This document shows positions 1 through 7,539 of a DNA stretch of 9,638 nt, in pieces (position 1 is the stretch's first letter; each line of letters starts with the position of its first letter). The stretch covers positions 1-9,638 of the forward strand of contig SHZL01000091.1 in the NCBI GenBank assembly GCA_009692275.1. Reading direction: 5' to 3'. A program made the translations under genes and the position numbers. This DNA comes from Lysobacterales bacterium (lineage in GTDB: Bacteria > Pseudomonadota > Gammaproteobacteria > Xanthomonadales > SZUA-36). Below the pieces are notes generated by a model. It worked only from the letters and a program-made list of their open reading frames with translations, did not search any database and was not told the DNA's origin.

Positions 1-1203
1 CAGGAACCACACCAGGGATGAGGTGTAGGTGCCATATACCGAAAAGTGCGAGTTCAGCGGGAACAGGATAAGTGCTACCGCCAGCGCATACGGATAAGCA
101 TCCTGGCGTTGCGCCGGGCTGGTTTTTTTCCAGCTGCGCAGGGCCAGTACAAATCCAAGGATCAGGCCGAACAACCCGATACTGCCGGTATCCGACATGA
201 CTTCCAGCACCACGTTGTGTGCATGGACGGCGCCGGAAACACCACCGGATTTGGCGATATGGATGTCATCCTTGGCGGCATACTGCATGTAGGCCACCGG
301 GAAAGCCCGCACTCCCACGCCATTCACCGGGTGGTGCCGGTACATCTTGATGGCCGTGAGGAATATCGGTAAACGATGGGATGAAGCGTAGTCCAGGGAT
401 TCGCCCGTGCCTTGATACAAGGCACGGGTCAGTTCCACGCGTTGCTGAAACAGGGGGGCGGCGAAATAGCTGCCTGCGGCGATCAGCACGGCCAGAATGG
501 GCACCATTAGCATGGTGCGTTTGAGTTCGCGGTTTTCCGGTTTTAACATCAACACAAAATAGGTGGCCAGCACGATAGCCATGCTCAGCCAGCCCGAACG
601 CATGCCGGAAATCAGCACGGCGCCGAGCACCAGGGTAAATGAAGCGGCCCAGGCCCAGGGGCGCCATTCGCGGCGGGCATATTCAAGCAACAAGGGTGAG
701 AGCATGGCCAGGGTGGGGCCGTAAAACTGGTATTTCTTCAGGAACAGGGCATTAAGCCGGTCGGCGTGCATGGCTATGCCGAAGACATCACTGCCCAGCA
801 GCAACTGCACGAAGCCGTCCGCCGCCCAGAACAGCAGCAGGAAAGATGTCCAGCGCAGCACGCGCCAGCGCGCCGAGGAAGAGTGCAACAGCGCAGCCAT
901 GGATAGTGTTGCGGCAAGGAAACGCAAACCTTCAAGACAGTGCAGCCAACTTATCCGTGGCGCCATGGAATCCAGGCTGGATATCACCATCGGCAGCCAG
1001 AAACACAGGAACAGAGGAACCAGGAAATGCGCAGCTTTGCGCAATGACGGGCGGTACTGCTCCCTGGCGAGCAAGAAGGGCAGGGCCAGCGCAAACAAGG
1101 ACAGGGGAATTTCTGCCAGGCGGTGAAAAGGCAGCAAGGCGATGAACGACACGGCAGCCCAACTGGGCCATTCATCTTGAAAACGACGGATGAGCAGCTT
1201 CAT
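1..1203 (-). CDS. O-antigen ligase/polymerase family membrane protein (Wzy_C), 3' end cut by window
   Basis: Reading the minus strand from the ATG at 1203, the frame is open for 401 codons and leaves the window with no stop. The product is very hydrophobic, with many membrane-spanning stretches (residues about 14-45 and 60-80, then several more). Its C-terminal half carries HAHNVVLEV at residues 327-335, followed by a GSIGLFGLI-type membrane segment. That is the signature of the Wzy_C/O-antigen ligase family, where a periplasmic-loop histidine is followed by a helix. Family members join undecaprenyl-linked glycan to lipid A-core (WaaL) or polymerise repeat units (Wzy), and sequence alone does not separate the two. 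The start codon overlaps the TGA of the upstream glycosyltransferase gene (ATGA), so translation is probably coupled. The neighbouring glycosyltransferase supports a surface-glycan role. Family is confident; the exact acceptor is not. Confidence 0.87.
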   Translation of the reverse strand, partial: MKLLIRRFQDEWPSWAAVSFIALLPFHRLAEIPLSLFALALPFLLAREQYRPSLRKAAHFLVPLFLCFWLPMVISSLDSMAPRISWLHCLEGLRFLAATLSMAALLHSSSARWRVLRWTSFLLLFWAADGFVQLLLGSDVFGIAMHADRLNALFLKKYQFYGPTLAMLSPLLLEYARREWRPWAWAASFTLVLGAVLISGMRSGWLSMAIVLATYFVLMLKPENRELKRTMLMVPILAVLIAAGSYFAAPLFQQRVELTRALYQGTGESLDYASSHRLPIFLTAIKMYRHHPVNGVGVRAFPVAYMQYAAKDDIHIAKSGGVSGAVHAHNVVLEVMSDTGSIGLFGLILGFVLALRSWKKTSPAQRQDAYPYALAVALILFPLNSHFSVYGTYTSSLVWFL

Positions 1204-2324
1204 GCATTGATCTCCTGGGAGTGCTCCCGGATGGCTTCCTGGTACAGGCGTAAGGTCTTATTCATGGAATCCTCCAGCAGGAACGCGGAGCTGGGTAAGA
1301 CCACCGCCGGGGTGCGAAGAAATGACCGGGTGCGGAGCAACAGCTCGGCGGGCCGGTCCGGTGTGACTGCGCCTGCGGGAAACATTTCGGCCAGCACTTC
1401 CTGCACTCCTCCATGGCTCCACGCTATTACCGGGATACCCAGGCGCAGGGCCTCCGGCACGGTGCGGCCAAATGCTTCCGGCGGATCGCTGCACAGGCTG
1501 AAGACGATGTCCGATGCCGACATCCAGTCGCGCATATCCAGACGTGCGCCAACGAAGGTAATCCGGTCCGGAATGCCGTTGCGCAAGGCCAGCCCTTCGA
1601 GTTCGCTGCGAAAGCGCGAACCCGGCCTGGCCATGCCCACAACCACCCCGTGAATATCGGGGAATTCAGTTGCCAGTGCCGCAATCAGTTCAAGAAAAAC
1701 GCTGTGGCCCTTGTAGCGCGACAGGCGGCCCGGCAGGCACAGCAGGCGCTTACCACGCAATTGCGGAAACTCGGCGAAGGTGCGGCTGAACCATTGCGGG
1801 TCAGGGCGGAAGCCGTAGGGAAAAGCCTCCGGGCTGGTCCCGCCATGGATGGTGACCACCCGCGCCGGGTCGGCCACCGGGTAGTTATACAGTGCGTATT
1901 CGCGAATGTGTTCGGATACCGCCACGACGCGATCACCCCGGGCCATCACGGCGCTGTAGCGATTGACTGAATAGTGGCCGTGCATGCTGGTGATGAAAAC
2001 CGGTCGCCGGGATGGATCAAGCCGGCGCAGGGCAAGGCGGCAGATCCAGGCCGGAAGCCTTGAGTGGACATGCAGTACGTCGGGCTGCTCGCGCTCAAGC
2101 CAGGCTGCAAGATGCTTGATGTATAGCAGCGTGGCGAGGCTTTTCCTGCCCATGGCCCAGGGCAGGTGCACCGCACCGCATGCCTCAATGCGCTGCTGCA
2201 AAGGGCCATCGGCAGAAATCACCGTAACCCGGTGTCCGCATCGGACCAGGTACTCCGACAGCTCGGTGGCAACCAGCTCTGATCCGCCCAGATTCAGCGA
2301 TACCAGGGCCTGGACAACATGCAT
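1200..2324 (-). CDS. Glycosyltransferase family 4 (GT-B fold), probable LPS or surface-glycan sugar transferase
   Basis: This 374-residue protein has the usual length of a GT4 enzyme, which moves a sugar from a nucleotide-sugar donor to an acceptor with retention of configuration, in the cytoplasm or at the inner membrane face. The N-terminal Rossmann half begins MHVVQALVSLNLGGSE, with the Gly-Gly acceptor-side loop at residues 13-14. A PGRLSRYKGH segment opens the C-terminal donor-binding domain. The EX7E motif is visible (Glu283 and Glu291 in PEAFGRTVPE). I prefer the ATG at 2324, which gives the standard GT4 beginning. A TTG ten codons upstream (2354) stays in frame and would overlap the preceding gene, and neither start has a good Shine-Dalgarno site. 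The gene follows the zinc-finger gene by 22 bp and overlaps the ligase-like gene by 4 bp. The sugar and acceptor cannot be read from the sequence. Confidence 0.92.
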   Translation of the reverse strand: MHVVQALVSLNLGGSELVATELSEYLVRCGHRVTVISADGPLQQRIEACGAVHLPWAMGRKSLATLLYIKHLAAWLEREQPDVLHVHSRLPAWICRLALRRLDPSRRPVFITSMHGHYSVNRYSAVMARGDRVVAVSEHIREYALYNYPVADPARVVTIHGGTSPEAFPYGFRPDPQWFSRTFAEFPQLRGKRLLCLPGRLSRYKGHSVFLELIAALATEFPDIHGVVVGMARPGSRFRSELEGLALRNGIPDRITFVGARLDMRDWMSASDIVFSLCSDPPEAFGRTVPEALRLGIPVIAWSHGGVQEVLAEMFPAGAVTPDRPAELLLRTRSFLRTPAVVLPSSAFLLEDSMNKTLRLYQEAIREHSQEINA

Positions 2325-2346
2325 GGGAGTAGACGGGTAAAGCGCT

Positions 2347-2556
2347 TTAGTCAATCAGCACGTAACGCGTGCTGCAATACGGGCAGGTGGCCTTGCCTGT
2401 TTTCTCGATGGGGAGGTAAACACGCGGATGTGAATTCCACAGTTTCTGCTCATGCGTAGGGCAGGACAAAGGCAGGTCACCGCGGCTCACCTGGAAGATA
2501 TTTTGGGTATTGGCGTTGTGCAGTTTTGCGTCTGCTGCATCGGTGGCGTTGGTCAC
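2347..2556 (-). CDS. Zinc-finger domain-containing protein, CHCC type (zf-CHCC)
   Basis: This 69-residue protein consists of a variable N-terminus of about 20 residues and one CHCC zinc-binding domain. The predicted ligands are Cys32, His43, Cys58 and Cys61. The NSHPRVYLPIE stretch and CPYCSTRYVL ending are the hallmark of this family, which is related to the NDUFS6 subunit of mitochondrial complex I. The cellular role of the bacterial proteins is not well defined. It is annotated from a GTG start because a GGAG Shine-Dalgarno sits 8 nt upstream and no ATG fits the domain. It lies 114 bp downstream of glnE and 22 bp upstream of the glycosyltransferase. Its placement in an LPS-type operon may be genomic habit rather than shared function. 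Confidence 0.92.
   Translation of the reverse strand: MTNATDAADAKLHNANTQNIFQVSRGDLPLSCPTHEQKLWNSHPRVYLPIEKTGKATCPYCSTRYVLID
2356..2374. repeat. Perfect 7-bp inverted repeat (hairpin) at the 3' end of the zinc-finger gene
   Basis: The arms CAGCACG and CGTGCTG flank a 5-nt loop, so the minus-strand mRNA could fold a 7-bp stem. It lies in the last codons of the zinc-finger gene, just before its TAA and about 32 nt upstream of the glycosyltransferase ATG. It might influence translation or processing between the two genes. No T-run follows, so it is not an intrinsic terminator. It could be a coincidence of coding sequence. Confidence 0.4.
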
Positions 2557-2564
2557 GGTGGAAT

Positions 2565-2568
2565 CTCC
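2565..2568 (-). promoter_or_regulatory. Shine-Dalgarno site supporting the GTG start of the zinc-finger gene
   Basis: The minus strand reads TGGAGATTCCACC directly before GTG, placing GGAG 8 nt from the start. This decides the non-ATG start. Confidence 0.65.
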
Positions 2569-2612
2569 AGAAACGGTAGCGCTTGGTTTGGGTTAGCCAA
2601 TTTTCAGTGCCT

Positions 2613-2643
2613 ATTCTACGGCACGGACCGTGGCGAATGTCAG
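2613..2643 (-). promoter_or_regulatory. Candidate sigma-70 promoter for the zinc-finger/glycosyltransferase/ligase genes
   Basis: On the minus strand, CTGACA (2643-2638, one mismatch to the -35 consensus) and TAGAAT (2618-2613, one mismatch to the -10 consensus) lie in the 114-bp gap after glnE. The 19-bp spacer is longer than ideal. An 11-bp palindrome, CACGGACCGTG (2622-2632), sits inside the spacer and could be an operator. If real, this promoter would let the three downstream genes be expressed separately from glnE. This is inference from hexamer matching only. Confidence 0.3.
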
Positions 2644-2670
2644 GGAATTGTCCAGCGGGGCGTATCGGAG

Positions 2671-5469
2671 TCAGACTTGAGGAACAGGAGCCCCGCGGGT
2701 GTTGCCGTCCAGCAGGCGGGCAAATATCCCGGCTGAAGCACCGCTATCAACGGCTGTGCGTTCCTCGCCCGGGACCAGAGTCTGCAGCATGCGCTGGCGA
2801 TGCAGGGCCTGCGCCGTCACCTGCAGCGTGTGTGCATCGGCAGCCGACAACCAGCCGACCTCAACCAGGGCGTGCAACTGCCCGGGTATGCTGGTTTCGT
2901 GCACCAGCGTGGGCGAGTCCGATGCCCTGGCCAGGACCCCGAGTTGCGCCACCCACTCGATATCGACCAGGCCGCCCGGTTGGTGCTTGGGGTCAGCAGA
3001 GCCCTCCTTGCCCGCCAGTTCCAGCACCATCCTGTTGCGCATGTCGGCCAGTTCAAGGCACAACTCCGCCTCCTGTCGCGGTCGCATCAGGGCCTGGCGG
3101 CGAATGCGGGAGAACTGATCCGCAGTGGACCTGGCGCCGGCAACGAAACGGGCCCGGGTCAGCGCCTGCAGCTCCCAGGTCCAGGCCTGGTTGAGCTGGT
3201 ACTCGGCAAAAGCATCCAGGGAACTGACCAGTGAACCAGCCCGGCCGTTAGGTCGCAAGCGGGTATCGACCGGGTATAGCCTGCCCGAAGGGGTCATTGC
3301 CGTCAGCACACTGAGCACACGCTGGGCCAGCCGCGCATAGTAGCGCTCGGCGGGGAGGCTGCCCTTGCCGGCCTGCGTGCCCGTCGAGACGCTTTGCGGG
3401 GACGCGAACAGGAACACGAGGTCGAGGTCGGATTCATACCCGGGCTCACATGCGCCCAGGCTGCCGTAGGCAATAATGGCCAGAGTGTTACGCGCATCGT
3501 TTTCGGACTCATGCCCGGAATCATCCGCGGAATTGGCACCCGGCTCCATACAGCCATGGCGTGACTCGATTTCCCGGGTGGCCAGCTGCAACACTCCATG
3601 CAATACCGCCGCCGCCAGGCTGGACAAGCCGGCCTGCGCCTGCTGGCTGTCCGTCGTTCCAGCCAACTGTGCAACGGCGATCCGCAGGGAGGTTGCCAGC
3701 TTGAGGTAGTTCAACCCGGCCAGCACGCTTTCAGTTTCCTGGCCCGCGCTCAGCAGGCGCGTGACACTCTGCAGCAGGTCCGCGGCGGCCGGAATCTGGC
3801 GACCCAGGGACGGATCAATCAGCTCATCCAGCAACGCAGGGAAACGGATCACGCTGGCGGCAATCCATTCACTGCGGGCAAACAGCTCAACCATCCGGTC
3901 CAGCGCTGCCGCGTGTTGCACCAGCAACACGAGGTAGGGGCTGCGCTGGCAGATGGCCAGCACCAGTTCGTACACCCGGTGCAAAATGCGGTTTTCCAGA
4001 GACAGCCGGTCGAGCCGGTGCAGCAGGACCGGCATGAACTGGTCCAGCCGTCGCCGCGCGCGCTGGCTGAGTGCAAGGCGCTCCAGGCTGCGCAAGAATA
4101 CTGCCAGGGGCTGATCTTCACGCAGCGCCCCGTCCGTGCCGGAAGCCTGTTGATCGGTTTGCGCGTGCCGCCAGGCTTCGACCCACTTCGGCTCAGCGGA
4201 AGGTGCTGGCTGCGAGGGGAATATCGCGTGGAAGCGTTGCGTAACGCGTGCACGCACTGCCGCGACCTGGTCCATCAGGTCCGATACACTGGCTGTGCCA
4301 CAGGCGCGGGCAAGGCGCTGCAGATCATCGCCGGTTGGAATACTGTGGGTTTGCTGGTCGCGCTGCGCCTGGATGCGGTTTTCCAGGCGGCGCAGGTAGA
4401 CATAATCAGCGCGGATGTCGGCCAGTGTCTCCGCGTTGATCAGGCCCAGTTCCGCTATGCCTGACAGTGCCTGCACCAGTGAGGGGGTTTGCAGAACGGG
4501 TTCGCGTCCGCCGCGCAGCAGCTGGAAACACTGGGCCAGGAATTCAATCTCGCGAATTCCTCCCGGCCCGCGCTTGATGTCATCGAGGCGGTCACGGCGG
4601 CGTGCATCCTCAATCACGGCGGCATGCATGTCCTGCAAGGCTTCAATGGCAGTGAAATCGATATAGCGGCGATACACGAATGGGTGAACCTGGCGTAGCA
4701 GCTCCCGGCCCAATGACAGGTCACCCGCAACAGGCCGCGCCTTGATCAGGGCATAGCGCTCCCAGTCACGGCCTTCACGCTGGTAGTACTGGTCCAGCGC
4801 TGCGAGGCTGGAACACAGTGGCCCGGAATCGCCAAAAGGGCGCAAACGGGTATCGACCCGAAAACAGAAACCGTCTCCGGACACATCCGACAGGCTGCTG
4901 ATCACGGCCCGCGCGAGACGAATGAAGAACTCCTCGCTGGACAAGCCGCGCGGACCATCCCCGCGACACTCGCCCGTACTGCGGTAGCAGAAGATGATGT
5001 CGATGTCGGAAGACAGGTTCAGTTCGCCACCCCCGAGCTTGCCCAAACCGATCACGGCCAGGCCTTGTTCCACCCCATCGGCATCGAGTGGAGCGCCGAA
5101 TTTTTCCTCAAGCGCCCGGCGGTGCTGTTCCACGGCGGCGGACAGGCATAATTCAGCCAGGGTCGTGAGGTCGGCAAACGTCTCATCCAGTGACGCCAGC
5201 TCAACTAGGTCGCGCCAGATGATGCGCAACATCTGCAAATTGCGAAACCGCCGCAGTGCGGCATCCAGCCCAAATTCCCGGATTTCTTCATCCAGGGCAG
5301 ACTGGCGGGGAGGCTGGTGTTCATCCAGCCCCTGGGCCCATTGCGGATACCGGGCCAGCAGGCCGGCGGCAAACGGGCTGCAGTACCGCACGTGTGCCAG
5401 TCGCTGTGAAGCAGCGACTGGCTGCGGTGGAACCTGTTGCCAATGCAAAATTGTGTTGCTGCCGGACAT
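2671..5469 (-). CDS. glnE: Bifunctional glutamine synthetase adenylyltransferase/adenylyl-removing enzyme
   Basis: The 932-residue product is close to the usual length of GlnE (about 945-990). GlnE attaches AMP to a tyrosine of glutamine synthetase when nitrogen is plentiful and removes it when nitrogen is scarce, responding to PII and glutamine in the cytoplasm. Two nucleotidyltransferase domains are visible. The N-terminal deadenylylation domain has GLGKLGGGELNLSSDIDIIF with metal-binding Asp155 and Asp157, followed by VDTRLRPFGDSG. The C-terminal adenylylation domain has YESDLDLVF with Asp681 and Asp683, then VDTRLRPNGRAG and GGLVDIEWVAQ near the end. The K-L-G-G-x-E-L stretch before the second Asp pair is altered to SLGACEP, while the catalytic aspartates are kept. 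The start is the ATG at 5469. There is no clear Shine-Dalgarno, but TATAAT lies 6 nt upstream. The gene diverges from the M1 peptidase gene. The ilvE often found beside glnE in Pseudomonas relatives is absent. Confidence 0.97.
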   Translation of the reverse strand: MSGSNTILHWQQVPPQPVAASQRLAHVRYCSPFAAGLLARYPQWAQGLDEHQPPRQSALDEEIREFGLDAALRRFRNLQMLRIIWRDLVELASLDETFADLTTLAELCLSAAVEQHRRALEEKFGAPLDADGVEQGLAVIGLGKLGGGELNLSSDIDIIFCYRSTGECRGDGPRGLSSEEFFIRLARAVISSLSDVSGDGFCFRVDTRLRPFGDSGPLCSSLAALDQYYQREGRDWERYALIKARPVAGDLSLGRELLRQVHPFVYRRYIDFTAIEALQDMHAAVIEDARRRDRLDDIKRGPGGIREIEFLAQCFQLLRGGREPVLQTPSLVQALSGIAELGLINAETLADIRADYVYLRRLENRIQAQRDQQTHSIPTGDDLQRLARACGTASVSDLMDQVAAVRARVTQRFHAIFPSQPAPSAEPKWVEAWRHAQTDQQASGTDGALREDQPLAVFLRSLERLALSQRARRRLDQFMPVLLHRLDRLSLENRILHRVYELVLAICQRSPYLVLLVQHAAALDRMVELFARSEWIAASVIRFPALLDELIDPSLGRQIPAAADLLQSVTRLLSAGQETESVLAGLNYLKLATSLRIAVAQLAGTTDSQQAQAGLSSLAAAVLHGVLQLATREIESRHGCMEPGANSADDSGHESENDARNTLAIIAYGSLGACEPGYESDLDLVFLFASPQSVSTGTQAGKGSLPAERYYARLAQRVLSVLTAMTPSGRLYPVDTRLRPNGRAGSLVSSLDAFAEYQLNQAWTWELQALTRARFVAGARSTADQFSRIRRQALMRPRQEAELCLELADMRNRMVLELAGKEGSADPKHQPGGLVDIEWVAQLGVLARASDSPTLVHETSIPGQLHALVEVGWLSAADAHTLQVTAQALHRQRMLQTLVPGEERTAVDSGASAGIFARLLDGNTRGAPVPQV

Positions 5470-5475
5470 CGTGGG

Positions 5476-5481
5476 ATTATA
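5476..5481 (-). promoter_or_regulatory. Consensus -10 box for glnE, possible leaderless start
   Basis: The minus strand has a perfect TATAAT followed by CCCACG and then the glnE ATG. Transcription normally begins about 7 nt after the -10 box, which would put the first RNA base on or next to the start codon. No Shine-Dalgarno precedes glnE, which fits a leaderless message. The -35 region is poor (TGCTTG at a 17-bp spacing). The box lies in the 47-bp gap shared with the divergent peptidase gene. Confidence 0.45.
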
Positions 5482-5503
5482 GGGTTTCCACGTTTTTCCA
5501 AGC

Positions 5504-5508
5504 AGGAG
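5504..5508 (+). promoter_or_regulatory. Shine-Dalgarno site of the M1 peptidase gene
   Basis: AGGAG lies 8 nt before the ATG at 5517. This sets the start at the lipoprotein signal peptide rather than at upstream in-frame codons that run antisense inside glnE. Confidence 0.8.
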
Positions 5509-5516
5509 TTTTTCAC

Positions 5517-7427
5517 ATGCGCCACGCCTGGCCCGTGCGGGTCGTTTTGATGTTGCCCTTGTGGTTGCTTGGGGCCTGCGGGCAGGAGCGCCCGGCTGAC
5601 AGTTACGATCCCGCGCATGATTATTTTTCTTTTGCCAACACCAGGGAGTTTACAACCCGCCACCTGAAACTCGATCTCGAGGTGGATTTCGCCGCCAGCG
5701 AACTTCGCGGTAGCGTTGTATTGCACCTGCACAGGATAGCTCCTGCGGCGCGGACGGTTGTACTCGACAGCCGTGGCCTGGTCATCGGCTCAGTGCAGCT
5801 ACTCCAACCGGGCGGTGATGCGCTTGAACTTGCCTACCAGCTGGGCGCGAGCGATCCGGTCAAGGGTGAGCCGCTGGTGATCAACTTGCCGGATGATTTT
5901 GCCCCTACCGGGGAGTTCCGGCTGCGCATCAACTACCATACGGGACCCAATGCTTCAGCCCTGATGTGGTTACCGGCTGAATTGACTGCCGGCGGGGCGC
6001 ATCCTTTCATGTTCACCCAGTCGCAATCCATTCACGCGCGCAGCTGGGTGCCACTGCAGGACACTCCAGGCATGCGCGTGACCTACGAGGCGATCATACA
6101 TACGCCGCCGCAACTGCTGGCGGTGATGAGCGCAGACAATGATCCACTCGCTGGAGTGCCGGGCGCAGAACGCAACGGGGATTACCATTTTTCCATGCCC
6201 CAGCCGATTCCGTCTTACCTGTTGGCACTGGCGGTCGGTAACCTGTTCTTTGCGCCGCTCGGTCCCGACACCGGCGTATATGCCGAGCCGGAGGTATTGC
6301 CGGCTGCAGCCTGGGAATTCGCCGATACGCAGAACATGCTGGATGCGGCTGAAGCCACGTATGGCACGTACCGCTGGGGACGCTATGACCTGTTGATCCT
6401 GCCGCCGAGTTTTCCCTTCGGTGGTATGGAAAATCCTCGCCTGTCCTTCATTACTCCCTCGTTGCTGGCCGGAGATCGCAGCCTGGTATCCGTCATTGCC
6501 CACGAACTGGCGCACTCCTGGTCAGGTAACCTGGTGAGCAACAAAACCTGGCGGGATATCTGGCTGAACGAGGGCACCACCTCGTACGTGGAAGCCCGCC
6601 TGATGGAAGTGTTGTACGGCAAGGAACGCAGCGATGAGGAGCGTCTGCTTTCCTACCAGGACCTGCAGGAAAGCCTTGCTACCGTGCCGGGCGAGATGCA
6701 GGCCCTGGCGCCGGTGCTTTCCCACGGCGATCCCGATGGGGGGCAGGGTACGCTGCATTACTCCAAAGGAGAGCTGTTCCTGGAAAACCTGGAAGCGCTG
6801 TTTGGCCGCGAGGTTTTTGATGCCTACCTGGCCGGGTACTTCGAGCATTTCGCCATGCAGAGCATCAGCAGCGAACAATTCCTCGACTACATTGACGCCA
6901 GGCTGTTGCAGCAGCACCCGGGGATTTATACCCGCAAACAGGTGGAAGAGTGGTTATACCAGCCGGGCATCCCCACCTCTGCCCTGGTGCCAACTTCCCC
7001 CAGCCTCGATAGTGCTGCTGCTGCGGCCCGCAACTGGTCCAGCGGCGAGCTTCCGTCCAGCGCATTGCCCTTCCATGACTGGAGCCCGCAAGCAACCGTG
7101 TATTTCATCAAGGCTCTGCCGCCCGACCTGTCAACCGGGCAATTGACCGGTCTGGATGAACTGCTGGGCCTGAGCCAGTCGCGCAATGCGGAAATTGCGC
7201 GCACCTGGTTCACGCAAGTCGCGGCGCGGCGGCATCTTCCTGCATACGAAGCCATGCGCGCTTACCTTGGCCGCTACGGCCGCACGCGCCTGATCGAACC
7301 GGTATACGCAGCACTGGCGGCCAATGGGCAGGACCTCGAATGGGCGAGAAACACGTTCAATGAACTCAGGGATACCTATCATCCGCTGACCGTGGCGAAG
7401 ATCGAGCACCTGTTTGCGCCGAAGTAA
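5517..7427 (+). CDS. M1 family zinc metallopeptidase lipoprotein, leukotriene A4 hydrolase-like aminopeptidase
   Basis: This 636-residue protein starts with a lipoprotein signal peptide (lipobox LGAC, Cys21; the +2 residue is Gly, so outer-membrane sorting is expected). An N-terminal beta domain follows, then a thermolysin-like catalytic domain with the exopeptidase motif GGMEN (302-306) and HELAH at 329-333. The third zinc ligand, Glu352, lies 18 residues further on in NEG. A YSKG tyrosine (Tyr415) matches the catalytic tyrosine of the family. The C-terminal helical domain (about 500-636) resembles that of leukotriene A4 hydrolase. It includes WLYQPGIP and a GRTR segment (Arg589) at the place of the carboxylate-binding Arg563. 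It probably trims N-terminal residues from peptides in the periplasm. Epoxide hydrolase activity is not implied. The gene diverges from glnE and is followed by 112 bp of GC-rich spacer. Confidence 0.93.
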   Translation: MRHAWPVRVVLMLPLWLLGACGQERPADSYDPAHDYFSFANTREFTTRHLKLDLEVDFAASELRGSVVLHLHRIAPAARTVVLDSRGLVIGSVQLLQPGGDALELAYQLGASDPVKGEPLVINLPDDFAPTGEFRLRINYHTGPNASALMWLPAELTAGGAHPFMFTQSQSIHARSWVPLQDTPGMRVTYEAIIHTPPQLLAVMSADNDPLAGVPGAERNGDYHFSMPQPIPSYLLALAVGNLFFAPLGPDTGVYAEPEVLPAAAWEFADTQNMLDAAEATYGTYRWGRYDLLILPPSFPFGGMENPRLSFITPSLLAGDRSLVSVIAHELAHSWSGNLVSNKTWRDIWLNEGTTSYVEARLMEVLYGKERSDEERLLSYQDLQESLATVPGEMQALAPVLSHGDPDGGQGTLHYSKGELFLENLEALFGREVFDAYLAGYFEHFAMQSISSEQFLDYIDARLLQQHPGIYTRKQVEEWLYQPGIPTSALVPTSPSLDSAAAAARNWSSGELPSSALPFHDWSPQATVYFIKALPPDLSTGQLTGLDELLGLSQSRNAEIARTWFTQVAARRHLPAYEAMRAYLGRYGRTRLIEPVYAALAANGQDLEWARNTFNELRDTYHPLTVAKIEHLFAPK

Positions 7428-7528
7428 TCCCGGCCGGGGCTATTTCGTCCACAGGGGCCGGCCAGGGTAGTCCCCGGCAGGGCGGTTCCGGCCGTAGTTG
7501 GGGTACATTAACGTTTCACAACGAGAAC

Positions 7529-7533
7529 GGGAG
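7529..7533 (+). promoter_or_regulatory. Shine-Dalgarno site of the small membrane protein gene
   Basis: GGGAG lies 6 nt before the ATG at 7540. It favours this start over an in-frame TTG at 7498 that lacks such a site. Confidence 0.65.
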
Positions 7534-7539
7534 TCAGGT

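Noticed and set aside
266..667. Minus-strand 133-codon frame and plus-strand 46-372 frame at the left end
   Set aside because: Both are out of frame with the 401-codon membrane protein, whose HAHN motif and membrane segments mark the real gene.
1413..1970. Plus-strand open frame of 185 codons opposite the glycosyltransferase, and one at 1123-1653
   Set aside because: The minus-strand glycosyltransferase with its EX7E motif explains the region; these translations show no family features.
2325..2354. TTG start at 2354 for the glycosyltransferase
   Set aside because: It adds ten residues before the standard GT4 N-terminus, overlaps the previous gene and has no Shine-Dalgarno. It remains possible but less likely than the ATG at 2324.
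3598..4464. A 288-codon plus-strand open frame opposite glnE, with others at 2583-3194 and 4994-5482
   Set aside because: They are antisense to a clearly recognised glnE, have low-complexity Gln/Arg/Pro-rich translations with no domain, and arise from GC-rich codon bias.
5256..5516. N-terminal extension of the M1 peptidase to 5256
   Set aside because: It would be antisense to the start of glnE and would bury the lipoprotein signal peptide; the Shine-Dalgarno at 5504-5508 fixes the start at 5517.
5970..6515. Minus-strand 181-codon frame opposite the M1 peptidase
   Set aside because: It is the antisense of the conserved catalytic domain and has no recognisable features.
7428..7495. Intrinsic terminator after the M1 peptidase gene
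   Set aside because: Three GGCCGG/CCGGCC blocks (about 7430-7437, 7456-7463, 7488-7493) can form alternative hairpins, but no T-run follows any of them.
7498..7539. TTG start at 7498 for the small membrane protein
   Set aside because: No ribosome site precedes it, while GGGAG precedes the ATG at 7540.
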